Assembly: GCF_964022235.1 (NCBI RefSeq)
Contig: NZ_CAXHZL010000006.1
Span: 1-64,000, forward strand
Length of the DNA stretch: 64,000 nt
Reading direction: 5' to 3'
DNA from: Limimaricola sp964022235
GTDB lineage: Bacteria; Pseudomonadota; Alphaproteobacteria; Rhodobacterales; Rhodobacteraceae
The position numbers were made by a program, and so were the translations under genes. The notes under the pieces are model-generated. The model saw nothing but the letters and a program-made list of their open reading frames with translations, did no database searches and was not told the origin of the DNA. The stretch's first letter is position 1. Each line of letters starts with the position of its first letter. This document shows positions 45,759 to 54,422 of the stretch, piece after piece.

Positions 45759-46721
45759 TCAGCCGATGAGATGAGTCTCGAGGCCACCGGTCGTGGTCTT
45801 CGAGCCGCTTGAGTGCACGAACAGCGCTGCGATACTTGCCGCGCGGGCGACACGCGGACCGTTATTCGGACCCAGAGCGAGCAATCCCGTGGCCAGCGCA
45901 TCCGCGCGCAGGCCGGTCGGTGCCAGAACCGAGACTTGCGACAGCCCCTGCGCCGCCGGACGCCGCGCGCGCGGATCGATCACGTGGCTCGTCTCCGCCT
46001 GCCCGCGCAGGCCCTGCGGCGCATGGGCCGAGGTCGCCAGCGCCATCTGCCCCGGCGCGACCACGCGTAACGCCGTCGCCCTAGCCGCGCCCGGGCGCTC
46101 TATCGCGACGCGCCACGGGCGGTTTGCGGGGTGGTGGCCGAGTGTCGCGACCTCGCCGCCAATTTCGACCAGCGCATGCGCAATGCCGAAATCCGCGATC
46201 CGAGCCACCATCAGGTCGAGAGCGTGACCCTTGGCGAGGCCGCAGGGATCGAAGGTAAGATCGGCATGGCTTTTGCGCACCGCGCCTTCTCGCAACTCGA
46301 ACCGCCCCTCGTGCGCGATCGCGCCGTCGATGCGGCCGAAGCCGTAGCGCGCCACGAGCGGCCCGACGCGCGCGTCAAAACCGCCTTGGGTGAGCAGCCG
46401 CACCGCCTCGGCTTCGGACAGACAGGCGAGGGTTGCCGCCCCCACCGATCGCCAGCCCCCCGCGCCCGCGCGATTGAGAGCCGAGAGCGGGCTGTCGTCG
46501 CGCCAAGGCGACAGCTCGGCATCGAGGGCGGCGATGAGGGTGGTCGAAATCCTTGTGACCGCCTCTGCGTCCGCCGAGATCGGCAGGACGCAGCGCCAGT
46601 AGCTGCCGAAGGCGGGACCGCCCACCGAGGTCGTGGCCCCGGCCCCCGCCGCCGCCCTCGCCGGACCGGCCAGCAGCGCCGCCCCCGCCCCCGTCAGAAA
46701 ATTCCTGCGCCGCATCAACAT
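45759..46721 (-). CDS. apbE: FAD:protein FMN transferase (ApbE)
   Basis: The 320-residue product has a Tat-like signal (MRRRNFLTGAGAALLAG) and is probably periplasmic. Family motifs include GSYWRCVLP, SPWRDDSPLSALNRA, DPCGLAKGHALD and the C-terminal SHVIDPRARRP. ApbE attaches FMN by a phosphoester to Thr in SGAT-type motifs of NqrB, NqrC and RnfG/D. It starts three bases after nqrF, so it belongs to the operon. In this operon an SGAT motif is seen only in NqrC. Confidence 0.9.
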   Translation of the reverse strand: MLMRRRNFLTGAGAALLAGPARAAAGAGATTSVGGPAFGSYWRCVLPISADAEAVTRISTTLIAALDAELSPWRDDSPLSALNRAGAGGWRSVGAATLACLSEAEAVRLLTQGGFDARVGPLVARYGFGRIDGAIAHEGRFELREGAVRKSHADLTFDPCGLAKGHALDLMVARIADFGIAHALVEIGGEVATLGHHPANRPWRVAIERPGAARATALRVVAPGQMALATSAHAPQGLRGQAETSHVIDPRARRPAAQGLSQVSVLAPTGLRADALATGLLALGPNNGPRVARAASIAALFVHSSGSKTTTGGLETHLIG

Positions 46722-46724
46722 GGC

Positions 46725-47945
46725 TCAGCTCCCGAAATCGTCGAAAAAGATGCGTTCCGGCGGCACGCCCGCCTCTTCCAGAGCCGACATCACCGCCGCG
46801 ATCATCAAAGGCGGGCCGCAGAGATAATACTCACAGGTCTCGGGCTCGGGGTGATCGCGCAGGAATCCGTCGCGCAGTACCGCGTGGACAAATCCCACCG
46901 GCCCGTCCCAGCTGTCTTCGGGCCGGGGCTCGGACAGCGCCGCCGTCCAGCGAAAGTTCGCGTGTTCCTCAGCGAGGTCTTCGAACTCCTGCGCATGGAG
47001 CAGGTCGCCGCGGCTGCGCGCGCCGTACCAGAAGCCGATCTTTCGCCCAGTGCCGCGCGCCTTGAGCTGATCGTGGACGATCGCCCGGAGCGGCGCCATG
47101 CCGACGCCGCCGCCGATCAGCACCATTTCGCGCGCGCTGTCCTGCGCGCGAAAGCTGCCGAATGGCCCGCTCGCAGAGACCTTGTCGCCGGGCGAGAGTT
47201 GAAACAGCCATGATGACACGAGGCCGGGCGGCGCGCCGGGCCGGTCGGGCGGCGGCACGGCGAGGCGGATGAGCAGGACGATCCGCCCCGCCGCGAGGTC
47301 TTCGGGCGGGCTGGCGATGGAATAGGCGCGGCTCACCGGCTCGGGTGAGGCGACGCTCAGCCCGCGATAAGCCTGCCATTCCACTTTGTACTTGTCGGGC
47401 ACGGCGATCCGCGCGAACTGCAGATCATAAGGCGGCGCGCTCACTTGCAAAAATGCCCCGGCCACGACCCCTTGGGTCACGTCGGAGGGTGCCGAGAGCA
47501 CGATCTCGCGGATCAATGGCGTGAGATGCCGCGCCTCCATGACCTTGCAGTCAAAGCTCTGCGCCGTCAGCAGCGCCTCGGGCACCTCGACGGCGATCGG
47601 CTCGCGCAGCACCAGCTGACAGGCCAGATGCAGGCCGCTGTTCCGCTCCGCGCGCGACAGCCGGGCGGTCTCGGCGGGCATGGGGGCGGGGCTACCTTCG
47701 GTCACGCGCACCCGGCAAAGGCCGCAGGTGCCCGCCCCGCCGCAAGCCGCCGGCAGCAGGATGTCATTCTCGGCCAGCGCCTCCAGAAGCTTGGTGCCAA
47801 AGCGGCTCTCAAGCCCCGTGCCGCCGTTCACCGCGACCGCAATCGCGCGGTCGGGCACCATGAGCCACCGCGCGAGCAGCAAGGCCGCGCTCAGCGCCAG
47901 CACGATCCCGGTCAGCAGCACGACACCCGCAAGCACCCCCGTCAT
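46725..47945 (-). CDS. nqrF: NQR subunit F (NADH dehydrogenase with [2Fe-2S] and FAD)
   Basis: The 406-residue product is the electron-input subunit. An N-terminal helix (VLAGVVLLTGIVLALSAALLLA) anchors it. The [2Fe-2S] ferredoxin domain has ACGGAGTCGLCRV and the fourth Cys in HLACQ. The FAD motif is RAYSIASPPED; NADH-binding blocks are VLIGGGVGMAPLRAI and EYYLCGPPLMIAAVMSAL; the C-terminal acidic end FFDDFG is canonical. Length matches the usual 407. It overlaps nqrE by four bases (ATGA). It oxidises NADH and passes electrons to the membrane Fe centre of NqrD/E. Confidence 0.92.
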   Translation of the reverse strand: MTGVLAGVVLLTGIVLALSAALLLARWLMVPDRAIAVAVNGGTGLESRFGTKLLEALAENDILLPAACGGAGTCGLCRVRVTEGSPAPMPAETARLSRAERNSGLHLACQLVLREPIAVEVPEALLTAQSFDCKVMEARHLTPLIREIVLSAPSDVTQGVVAGAFLQVSAPPYDLQFARIAVPDKYKVEWQAYRGLSVASPEPVSRAYSIASPPEDLAAGRIVLLIRLAVPPPDRPGAPPGLVSSWLFQLSPGDKVSASGPFGSFRAQDSAREMVLIGGGVGMAPLRAIVHDQLKARGTGRKIGFWYGARSRGDLLHAQEFEDLAEEHANFRWTAALSEPRPEDSWDGPVGFVHAVLRDGFLRDHPEPETCEYYLCGPPLMIAAVMSALEEAGVPPERIFFDDFGS

Positions 47946-48541
47946 CGCACCAGCCCCCCGAAGCCCGCGAAACCGAGCGACATCAGACCGGTGACGATGA
48001 AGGCCGAACCCAACCCCTGCAGCCCCTGCGGCATGTCCGAATAGCGCAGCCGCTCGCGGATCGCGGCGAAGGTGACGATGGCCAGCGCCCAGCCCGCACC
48101 GCTGCCGACACCCCAAGCGATGGCCTTCACAAGGTCATAACGCCGCTCGACCATGAACAGGCTGCCGCCGAGGATCGCGCAGTTCACTGTGATCAGAGGC
48201 AGAAAGACGCCCAGGGCGCGGTGCAACGCGGGCACGAAGCGGTCGAGCAGCAACTCCAGCAGCTGCACCATCGCGGCGATGACGCCGATGAAGACGATGA
48301 TCCGCAGAAAGCCCAGATCGACCTGCGGCAGCCCGGCCCAGCCCAAGGCGCCGGGGGCGAGCAAATATTGGTGGATCAGCGCGTTCACCGGTACGGTGAT
48401 GGACTGCACCACGATCACCGACAGGCCGAGGCCAAGCGCCGTCGACAGGCGCTGTGACACGGCGAGGAAGGTGCAGATACCCAAGAAGAACGATAGCGCG
48501 AGGTTGTCGGTGAAGATCGCGGCGATGAGGATTTCGGTCAT
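47942..48541 (-). CDS. nqrE: NQR subunit E
   Basis: This 199-residue protein has six membrane segments, with the conserved cysteine blocks LGICTFLAVS and LITVNCAILGGSLF. With NqrD it coordinates the intramembrane iron centre that carries electrons from NqrF to NqrC. Sequence and length match NqrE (RnfA homologue). It overlaps nqrD and nqrF by four bases each. RnfA would be similar, but the neighbouring nqrA and nqrF genes identify an NQR-type system. Confidence 0.9.
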   Translation of the reverse strand: MTEILIAAIFTDNLALSFFLGICTFLAVSQRLSTALGLGLSVIVVQSITVPVNALIHQYLLAPGALGWAGLPQVDLGFLRIIVFIGVIAAMVQLLELLLDRFVPALHRALGVFLPLITVNCAILGGSLFMVERRYDLVKAIAWGVGSGAGWALAIVTFAAIRERLRYSDMPQGLQGLGSAFIVTGLMSLGFAGFGGLVR

Positions 48542-49194
48542 GGCCCGGCCCCCGTCTCATGACCGACGAGGCGGTGGTCCGGATGCTCGACCTGTTCGGG
48601 GCGCGCGGCGCGGATCGCCCAGATCATCAGCCCGATGATGAAAAAGGCCGAAGGGGCCAGCTGCATCAGGCGCAAAGGCACGAACCAGCCGCCCTCCGTC
48701 GTGGTCGGCAGGAGCGGGAGGCCCAGAAGCGTGCCTGAGCCCAAAAGCTCACGGATCGTCGCCACGACCACCAGCACGAGGCTGTAACCGAGCGCGTTGC
48801 CTAAACCGTCGAGCACCGAGGGCCAGACAGGGTGATGCATGGCAAAGCTTTCGGCCCGGCCCAACACGATGCAGTTGGTGACGATCAACCCTACGAAGAT
48901 CGACAGCCGTTGGCTTATTTCATAGGCATAGGCGCGCAGCACCTCGTCGATGACGATGACCAGCGTGGCGATGATGGTGATCTGAAGGATCAGCCGAATC
49001 GACTGCGGGATATGGCGGCGGATCGCGCTAATCAGCCCTGAGGCCACGCAGAGCACGAAGATCAGCGCCGCACACATGGTCAGCGCCGTGACAAGCGAGG
49101 TCGTCACCGCCAGCGCCGAGCAAATCCCGAGGATCTGCAGCGTCACCGGGTTGGACCGGATCAGCGGGTCGGTGAGATGTCGCGACAGGCGCAT
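48538..49194 (-). CDS. nqrD: NQR subunit D
   Basis: The 218-residue membrane protein is homologous to RnfE/NqrD. Both iron-centre cysteines are present, in QILGICSALAVTTSLVTAL and GLIVTNCIVLGRAESFAM. Six helices are expected. Start at 49194 shares one base with the nqrC stop (TGATG). The C-terminal tail (RPEQVEHPDHRLVGHETG) is longer and more polar than usual. It pairs with NqrE around the intramembrane Fe centre. Confidence 0.9.
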   Translation of the reverse strand: MRLSRHLTDPLIRSNPVTLQILGICSALAVTTSLVTALTMCAALIFVLCVASGLISAIRRHIPQSIRLILQITIIATLVIVIDEVLRAYAYEISQRLSIFVGLIVTNCIVLGRAESFAMHHPVWPSVLDGLGNALGYSLVLVVVATIRELLGSGTLLGLPLLPTTTEGGWFVPLRLMQLAPSAFFIIGLMIWAIRAARPEQVEHPDHRLVGHETGAGP

Positions 49195-49994
49195 CAGCCC
49201 AGACCCTCCTGCCGCAACCGGCTGAGGAACGGGCCATAGCCCCACGGCCCCATCCAGAAACGGACCATGTCGGCGATGCCGCGGCCGGTGCGCGTGGCCC
49301 CGGAAATCCCGTCTACCTCATAGGTGCTGCTTGCGGTGCCGCGCACCACGTCGATGCGGATTGCGCCGGTTTCGTCCGCGATCTGCCGTCCGGGCCAGAG
49401 CGCCTGCCAGGCTTCGCTCTCAATATTGGCCCCAAGGCCCGGCGTCTCGGCCTGCTCGATCACGGTCAGCGCCGCGATGGTGTTGAGGTCGGGCTCGAGC
49501 GCCAGAAGCGCGCTGATGGTGGATTGGTAGCCCGCGCCGCGCACCGGCAGCACCACCAGCATCGGCACGCCGTCGCGCTCGAGGAGATGCACAAGGGCCT
49601 GCGCCTCGCGCCGCTCCAACCCGGCGGTGTCGGCCTCCTGTGTCAGGGCGATGCTGGTCTCAGGGTCGCGGGCCGCCGCCTCGGGGTCAAAGCCCCCCGC
49701 CTCTCCCGGCAGCATCCGCCCCGTGTCGAGATCGACGAGGCGGGTCTGCAACTCGGTGACCCCCAGCTCCTCCATCACCGCGCGCAGGCCGGGCAGCTCG
49801 TCGACCATCGCCTGCATCCGCAGCTGCCGCGCCGCCTCGACATTGGCGATCTGGCGCGGGCGCAGCGTGGTGGCGGCGGTCGAGACGGTGATGGCCGAGG
49901 CCAGTGCCACCAGACCCGCGATGCCGAGCGCCTTCATCGGGTCGTCGTTAGAACGGGCGAGAAATCGCGCCCATGGCCCTCGCCGCCTATCCAT
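49194..49994 (-). CDS. nqrC: NQR subunit C (covalent FMN)
   Basis: The 266-residue product has an N-terminal membrane helix (KALGIAGLVALASAITVSTAA) and a periplasmic flavin domain. The flavinylation motif DGISGATRTGRGI is present, with the FMN-carrying Thr at about 234. It also has GLGANIESEAWQALWPG, typical of NqrC/RnfG. Start at 49994 overlaps the nqrB end by eight bases. It receives electrons from the Fe centre and passes them towards NqrB. Its motif is the only SGAT in the operon. Confidence 0.88.
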   Translation of the reverse strand: MDRRRGPWARFLARSNDDPMKALGIAGLVALASAITVSTAATTLRPRQIANVEAARQLRMQAMVDELPGLRAVMEELGVTELQTRLVDLDTGRMLPGEAGGFDPEAAARDPETSIALTQEADTAGLERREAQALVHLLERDGVPMLVVLPVRGAGYQSTISALLALEPDLNTIAALTVIEQAETPGLGANIESEAWQALWPGRQIADETGAIRIDVVRGTASSTYEVDGISGATRTGRGIADMVRFWMGPWGYGPFLSRLRQEGLG

Positions 49995-50784
49995 GGCGCA
50001 GCCTCGCGCGCTGCTCGTCGATGGCGATCACGCCCGCGTCGATGAGCGGGGCAAAGATATTGGCCAGCACCACGGCGAAAATCACGCCCGCCATGTCGAG
50101 CGCCGGCAGCGCCGGGCTGCCGAGCACGGCGGCCAACCCACCCAAGAGCAGGCCGTAGATCCAGTGCGCCGGCTCCGTGACCGGCGTGCCGAAGGGATCG
50201 GCGGCAAGGAAGACGAGGACAAACAGCGCCGGTCCGACAAGTTCCTGCGACCCGCTCCAGAACAGGGCCACGAGAGCCGCGAAACCCGCGCCCCCGGCCA
50301 GCACGACGCGCCATGGGGCCAGCCCCGACAACAAAAGGAGCCCGGCGCCCGGCAGCGCCGCCCAAAGCACGGCGGGGCCCGGTATAGCGGGGACGAGAGT
50401 TGGAAAGGAGAAGCTAAGAAAGGCGAGCGCCAGCGCCCCCGTGCTCAGAAAGCCGAAGCCCGGGCCGCCGAAGATCAACTCTCCCATGACAAGCGCCAGC
50501 GACAGGGCAAGAGCCAGCTGCCACAGCGCCGCCTCAGGCGGTGCGAAGAGCGCGAGGATCAGTGCGGGGAACAGCCCACTCAAGAGCAGGCCCCTGCCCC
50601 GCAGTTCCGCGAACAGGAATGACCAGCCGAGCGCGATCGAGGCCGCCACGAGGGCGACCGATAACGCCGCTCTGCCGTCGATCAGCAAATGCACGAACAT
50701 GGGGGGCGCGAGGGCGACCAAGCGGTAAAGCCCGCAACCCCGCGCCGCCTGCGCCCTCAGGGTCGAGAGGCCCGCGAGGCTCAT
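49987..50784 (-). CDS. nqrB: NQR subunit B, short form lacking the FMN motif
   Basis: The 265-residue protein aligns by eye to NqrB in several helices, including STGALALAFLSFSFP, FLVFLAADPFGTPVTEPAHWIYGLLLGGLAA, and the C-terminal FAVVLANIFAPLIDAG. Canonical NqrB has about 410 residues. The long periplasmic loop with the SGAT motif for covalent FMN is not found between AIPGPAVLWAALPGAG and the following helix. The N-terminal part is also short. The coding frame is intact and overlaps its neighbours, so it is a compact variant rather than a pseudogene. This subunit normally holds riboflavin and the quinone site. Confidence 0.8.
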   Translation of the reverse strand: MSLAGLSTLRAQAARGCGLYRLVALAPPMFVHLLIDGRAALSVALVAASIALGWSFLFAELRGRGLLLSGLFPALILALFAPPEAALWQLALALSLALVMGELIFGGPGFGFLSTGALALAFLSFSFPTLVPAIPGPAVLWAALPGAGLLLLSGLAPWRVVLAGGAGFAALVALFWSGSQELVGPALFVLVFLAADPFGTPVTEPAHWIYGLLLGGLAAVLGSPALPALDMAGVIFAVVLANIFAPLIDAGVIAIDEQRARLRHG

Positions 50785-51947
50785 GTCTCCGCCTCCAGCT
50801 CGTCCAGCACGCGGCGCAGCAGCGCGCCGTAGTCCGATCCGCTCGCGCAGATCGCCGTCGCGGCGCGCATATCATCCTCGATCAAATCGAGGCAGCCGAG
50901 CCTGCGGGCGGCCTCTGCGTCGCCGATGCTCAGCGCCCGCAACAGCGGGATCGCCCTGATCCCGGCGGGCAGGGCCGCGCGCAACGCCGGAATTGGCACG
51001 ATCGCGCCGGGCACTTGGGCGCGCGGCGCGACGGCATCGGGCGCAGGCTGCGCGATGTTTGTCTCAAAGCGCCCGAGCCAGCGCCGCGCCTCGAACGGGG
51101 TCTCGGGCAAAAGGAGCAGCGACCCCTCGTCCTGCTTTCGCAGGATCTCTTCAAGATCGGCACCGAGGCTGGTGCGAACAAGGCGCCCCAGACCCCCCTT
51201 TCGCGCGATCACGACCAGACGCGACTGATCAAGGATGCCTTCACCCAAGAGCCGCCCGATCGCGATCACCGGCTGGCAATCGATGGTCCAGACTTCACCG
51301 GAGCGCGCGACGCTGTGGCCGCGACACACCCGCGCGCCCATGCCGCCCCGGCCGGTGGGTTCGGTCTCAACCCACAGCCGCTCGGCCGGGGCCGCCAGAA
51401 CCGCGCCGCCGTCCTGACACAGCACGACCCGCCCCCGCGTAAGGGTGCGGAGAGCCGAGAGACCGCGAGCCAAAGCGCCGGGTTGCTCCTGTGCCGCCTG
51501 AACGCTGGCAGCAGGCGGCCCGCCCAAGGCATCGACGAAGATTGCGTCGGGTCGGCTGTCGGGATCGGGCACGCGGCCAAAGGGCCGGGTCCGGAATTCT
51601 GGCCATATACCGTATGCGAGCAGCGTCTCGCGCAGGTCGTTCCCCGGTGTCGCCGAGGCACTCCATGCCTCACCGCCCCGTGTCCGGATCAGGATCCGCT
51701 CGATCCGGCGGCCATACCCCTTGTCGATCCGCTCCACCCGACCGGGTGCCGGCGACACGACGCGGATCCCCGGCCGGTCCCGGTCCGACAGCAACGGCGT
51801 GCCGACCTCGACCGCGGCGCCCTCCTCTACGCAAGTTGCAAGGCGCAGACCCCGAAGATCGCGGGCCAGCAGCGCCACATGACCTGTTCGGGCCATCACC
51901 ACCTCGGGGGCGGCGGGTATATCACGCGGAAGGCTGAAGGCGATCAT
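50781..51947 (-). CDS. nqrA: NQR subunit A, short form
   Basis: The 388-residue soluble subunit shows NqrA blocks: GTPLLSDRDRPGIRVVSPAPGRVERI, FRTRPFGRVPDPDSRPDAIFVDAL, GEVWTIDCQPVIAIGRLL, and the C-terminal LIEDDMRAATAICASGSDYGALLRRVLDELE. Typical NqrA has about 446 residues, so this is compact. Start at 51947 (MIAFSLPRD) has GGAG upstream; further in-frame start codons lack one. It heads the operon, with a perfect FNR-like box 57 bases upstream. In known NQR it docks to NqrB near the quinone site. No Fe-S motif like that of RnfC is present, which excludes RNF. Confidence 0.85.
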   Translation of the reverse strand: MIAFSLPRDIPAAPEVVMARTGHVALLARDLRGLRLATCVEEGAAVEVGTPLLSDRDRPGIRVVSPAPGRVERIDKGYGRRIERILIRTRGGEAWSASATPGNDLRETLLAYGIWPEFRTRPFGRVPDPDSRPDAIFVDALGGPPAASVQAAQEQPGALARGLSALRTLTRGRVVLCQDGGAVLAAPAERLWVETEPTGRGGMGARVCRGHSVARSGEVWTIDCQPVIAIGRLLGEGILDQSRLVVIARKGGLGRLVRTSLGADLEEILRKQDEGSLLLLPETPFEARRWLGRFETNIAQPAPDAVAPRAQVPGAIVPIPALRAALPAGIRAIPLLRALSIGDAEAARRLGCLDLIEDDMRAATAICASGSDYGALLRRVLDELEAET

Positions 51948-52003
51948 CAGGAACTCCGGGTCAGGGCCTGCTCCCTCAATCAACCTGCGAGCGCATGGCC
52001 GCC

Positions 52004-52017
52004 TTGATTCAGATCAA
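52004..52017. promoter_or_regulatory. Perfect FNR-like box between nqrA and pentaheme cytochrome
   Basis: TTGATTCAGATCAA is an exact TTGAT-N4-ATCAA. It is 57 bases before nqrA and 63 before the cytochrome ATG, so one site can serve both divergent genes. Confidence 0.75.
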
Positions 52018-52079
52018 GGGGGGACAGAACGGCCCGCATTACCCTCCCTACATCGGTCATCCTCAATGGGAGTGACGTC

Positions 52080-53168
52080 ATGCACCGCGCCGCCATCCTG
52101 CTGCCCGCCCTGCTCGTGGGCGGCTGGTCTCCGCTGCCGCTTTCGGCGCAAGAGGCCCCCGAGCCCACGCCCGAAGAGATCGTCGAGGACTGGCTCGCCT
52201 CCTCGCATGCCCACGCAATGTCGGAGGCCTTTCGCCACTGGGACGCCGAGGGCGAGATCCCCGGTGCCTGCGCCACCTGCCATTCGACCCCCGGCTTCGT
52301 CGATTATGTCGCTTCGCCGATGGCCACCGTGGGCGTGATCGACCACCCTGTCCCTACCGGCACCGTCGTCACATGCACCGCCTGCCACGACCCGGCGGCG
52401 GCACAGTTGCAATCGGTGCCGTTCCCGTCGGGCCAATCCGCGTCGCTCGAGAACGGATCGACGGTCTGCACCGTTTGCCATCAGGGCCGTGCCTCGGGCG
52501 CAAGCGTCGAGACGGCGGTGACCGGGATGGAGGACGACAGGGTTTCAACTGATCTCGGCTTCATCAACATCCACTACGCTGCCGCGGCGGCGACGCTGAT
52601 GGGATCGGAGGCGGGCGGCGGCTACGAATACGAGGGCAAGAGCTATGCGGGCCGGATCGCCCATGTGCCCGATCTGAGCGACTGCGCAAGTTGCCATGAC
52701 CCGCATGAGACGACGATCGAGATCGAGGATTGCACCACTTGCCACGCGGGGGTGACCGACCTGCGCGCCATCCGCACCTCACTCGCCGATTTCGACGGCG
52801 ACGGCGATACCGCCGAGGGCATCGGCATGGTCACGCAGCAAATGCAGAACCGGCTGCTGGACGGGATCACGCTTTATGCCACGGAAATCGCAGGCACGCC
52901 GATTATCTACGCCGAGGATGCGTTCCCGTATTTCTTCGCCGATCTGAACGCCGACGGCCGGGCCGATCCGGATGAGGCGATGCGCGACAACCGATATGCG
53001 AGCTGGACACCGAGACTGCTCCGCGCCGCCTACAACTACCAATTCGTCACCAAGGATGGCGGAGCCTTCGCGCACAACCCGCACTACACGCTGCAACTTC
53101 TCATCGACAGCCTTCAGGATCTGTCGACGGTCGTATCGCTGGATACCGAGGGCCTCACGCGGCCCTGA
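52080..53168 (+). CDS. Pentaheme cytochrome c
   Basis: The 362-residue product has a signal peptide (AAILLPALLVGGWSPLPLSA) and five haem-binding motifs in order: CATCH, CTACH, CTVCH, CASCH and CTTCH, spaced over about residues 63-225. Several distal His are available (HAHAM, HPVP). The C-terminal 130 or so residues lack haem motifs and contain FPYFFADLNADGRADPDEAM. It belongs to periplasmic multihaem cytochromes. The promoter is shared with nqrA. It may exchange electrons with the NQR-type complex or with a periplasmic reductase; this is inference. Confidence 0.85.
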   Translation: MHRAAILLPALLVGGWSPLPLSAQEAPEPTPEEIVEDWLASSHAHAMSEAFRHWDAEGEIPGACATCHSTPGFVDYVASPMATVGVIDHPVPTGTVVTCTACHDPAAAQLQSVPFPSGQSASLENGSTVCTVCHQGRASGASVETAVTGMEDDRVSTDLGFINIHYAAAAATLMGSEAGGGYEYEGKSYAGRIAHVPDLSDCASCHDPHETTIEIEDCTTCHAGVTDLRAIRTSLADFDGDGDTAEGIGMVTQQMQNRLLDGITLYATEIAGTPIIYAEDAFPYFFADLNADGRADPDEAMRDNRYASWTPRLLRAAYNYQFVTKDGGAFAHNPHYTLQLLIDSLQDLSTVVSLDTEGLTRP

Positions 53169-53321
53169 GGTAGATACCTTCCGACCTGTGAGGCAGAAAG
53201 CCCATGCGATGACGCAGCGCCGCTAGGCCAGTGTCGCGCAGGGACACACGCCACCCTGCATCGGACGGCGCGCGGACATGGGTTTGCGACCCCTCTGAGC
53301 GGCCCGGTTGGGATCCCGAAG

Positions 53322-54422
53322 CTAGCAGGCGACCCATTTGCCGTCCTCCGCCGAGGAGGACACGCAGGCCGCGATGAAGCGCATGCCGTCGAGCCCGTCG
53401 GACAAGCCGGGCAGGCCGTCGGGCATCACGCCGGAGGTGATGGCATCGGCGGCGTCGGAATAGAGGCTGGCAAAGGCTTCGAGATAGCCCTCCGGGTGCC
53501 CCGCCGGTATCCGGGCCGCGCCGTCGAACCCCGGCCCGCCCCGCGTCAGCAACTGCGACGGCTCCCCCAAACGCGTCAGTCGCAGACGGTTCGGATCGGC
53601 ATGCGACCAGTCGAGTCCGGCCTCTGAACCCAGCACTCGCAGCCGGATGTCGTTGTCGTGCCCGGGCGCGACCTGACTGGCCCAGAGCATACCGCGCGCC
53701 CCGCCCGACAGCCGCAAAAGCGCCTGAGTGTCGTCATCGACCCGGCGGCCCGGAACGAAGGCGGTGAGCTGCGCCGCGACGCTCTCGATCGCGAGCCCCG
53801 AGACGTAGCGCGCCAGATGCGCGGCGTGGCTCCCGATGTCGCCCACCGCACCGCCCGCGCCGGAACGTGCGGGATCGGTGCGCCATTCGGCCTGCTTGCC
53901 GGTCTCTTCGCGTGCGAGCCAGTCTTGGGCGTATTCGACCTGCACCACCCGGATCTCTCCAAGCGCGCCCTCGGCCACCAACCGCCGCGCCTCCCGCACC
54001 ATCGGGTAGCCCGCATAGGTGTGGGTGAGGATGAACAGCGCATCCGAGGCCTCGGCCACCCGCGCAAGCTCCTCGGCCTCGGGCAAGGTCGCGGTGAGCG
54101 GCTTGTCGCAGATCACATGGATGCCCGCTTCGAGAAAGGCGCGCGCGGCGGGCAGGTGCATGTGATTGGGGGTGACGATGGCGACGGCCTCGATGCCGTC
54201 GTCGCGCGCGGCCTCCTCGCGGGCCATATGCGCGAAATCATCGTAGCTGCGCGCCAGCCCCAGCTCCCGCGCCGAGGCCTCGGCGCGGGCGGGGTCCGAA
54301 GACAGCGCCCCCGCCGCCAGATCAAAGCGCCCGTCGAGCCGCGCGGCGATGCGGTGCACGCCCCCGATGAAGGCCCCCTGCCCGCCGCCGACCATGCCGA
54401 GCCGGATGCGCCCGCTGCTCAC
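53322..54422 (-). CDS. Gfo/Idh/MocA family dehydrogenase
   Basis: The 366-residue NAD(P)-dependent oxidoreductase has a Rossmann motif LGMVGGGQGAFIGGVHR, the CDKPL catalytic Lys block (VICDKPLTATLPEAEELA) and a C-terminal substrate domain (GGAVGDIGSHAAHLARYVSG). A GTG start at 54422 overlaps the upstream isomerase stop as GTGA; the longer frame to 54578 lies inside that gene. It is the last gene of the LacI-controlled sugar operon and pairs with the adjacent TIM-barrel isomerase. It probably oxidises a sugar or inositol derivative at a ring hydroxyl. Exact substrate unknown. Confidence 0.85.
   Translation of the reverse strand: MSSGRIRLGMVGGGQGAFIGGVHRIAARLDGRFDLAAGALSSDPARAEASARELGLARSYDDFAHMAREEAARDDGIEAVAIVTPNHMHLPAARAFLEAGIHVICDKPLTATLPEAEELARVAEASDALFILTHTYAGYPMVREARRLVAEGALGEIRVVQVEYAQDWLAREETGKQAEWRTDPARSGAGGAVGDIGSHAAHLARYVSGLAIESVAAQLTAFVPGRRVDDDTQALLRLSGGARGMLWASQVAPGHDNDIRLRVLGSEAGLDWSHADPNRLRLTRLGEPSQLLTRGGPGFDGAARIPAGHPEGYLEAFASLYSDAADAITSGVMPDGLPGLSDGLDGMRFIAACVSSSAEDGKWVAC

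Noticed and set aside
45594..51947. Operon considered as an RNF complex
   Set aside because: No RnfB or RnfC with 4Fe-4S motifs is present. The first gene matches NqrA and the last catalytic gene is a typical NqrF with a ferredoxin domain.
50781..51983. Longer NqrA starting upstream at 51983
   Set aside because: The added residues have no family similarity and no ribosome site, while the ATG at 51947 has GGAG at normal spacing.
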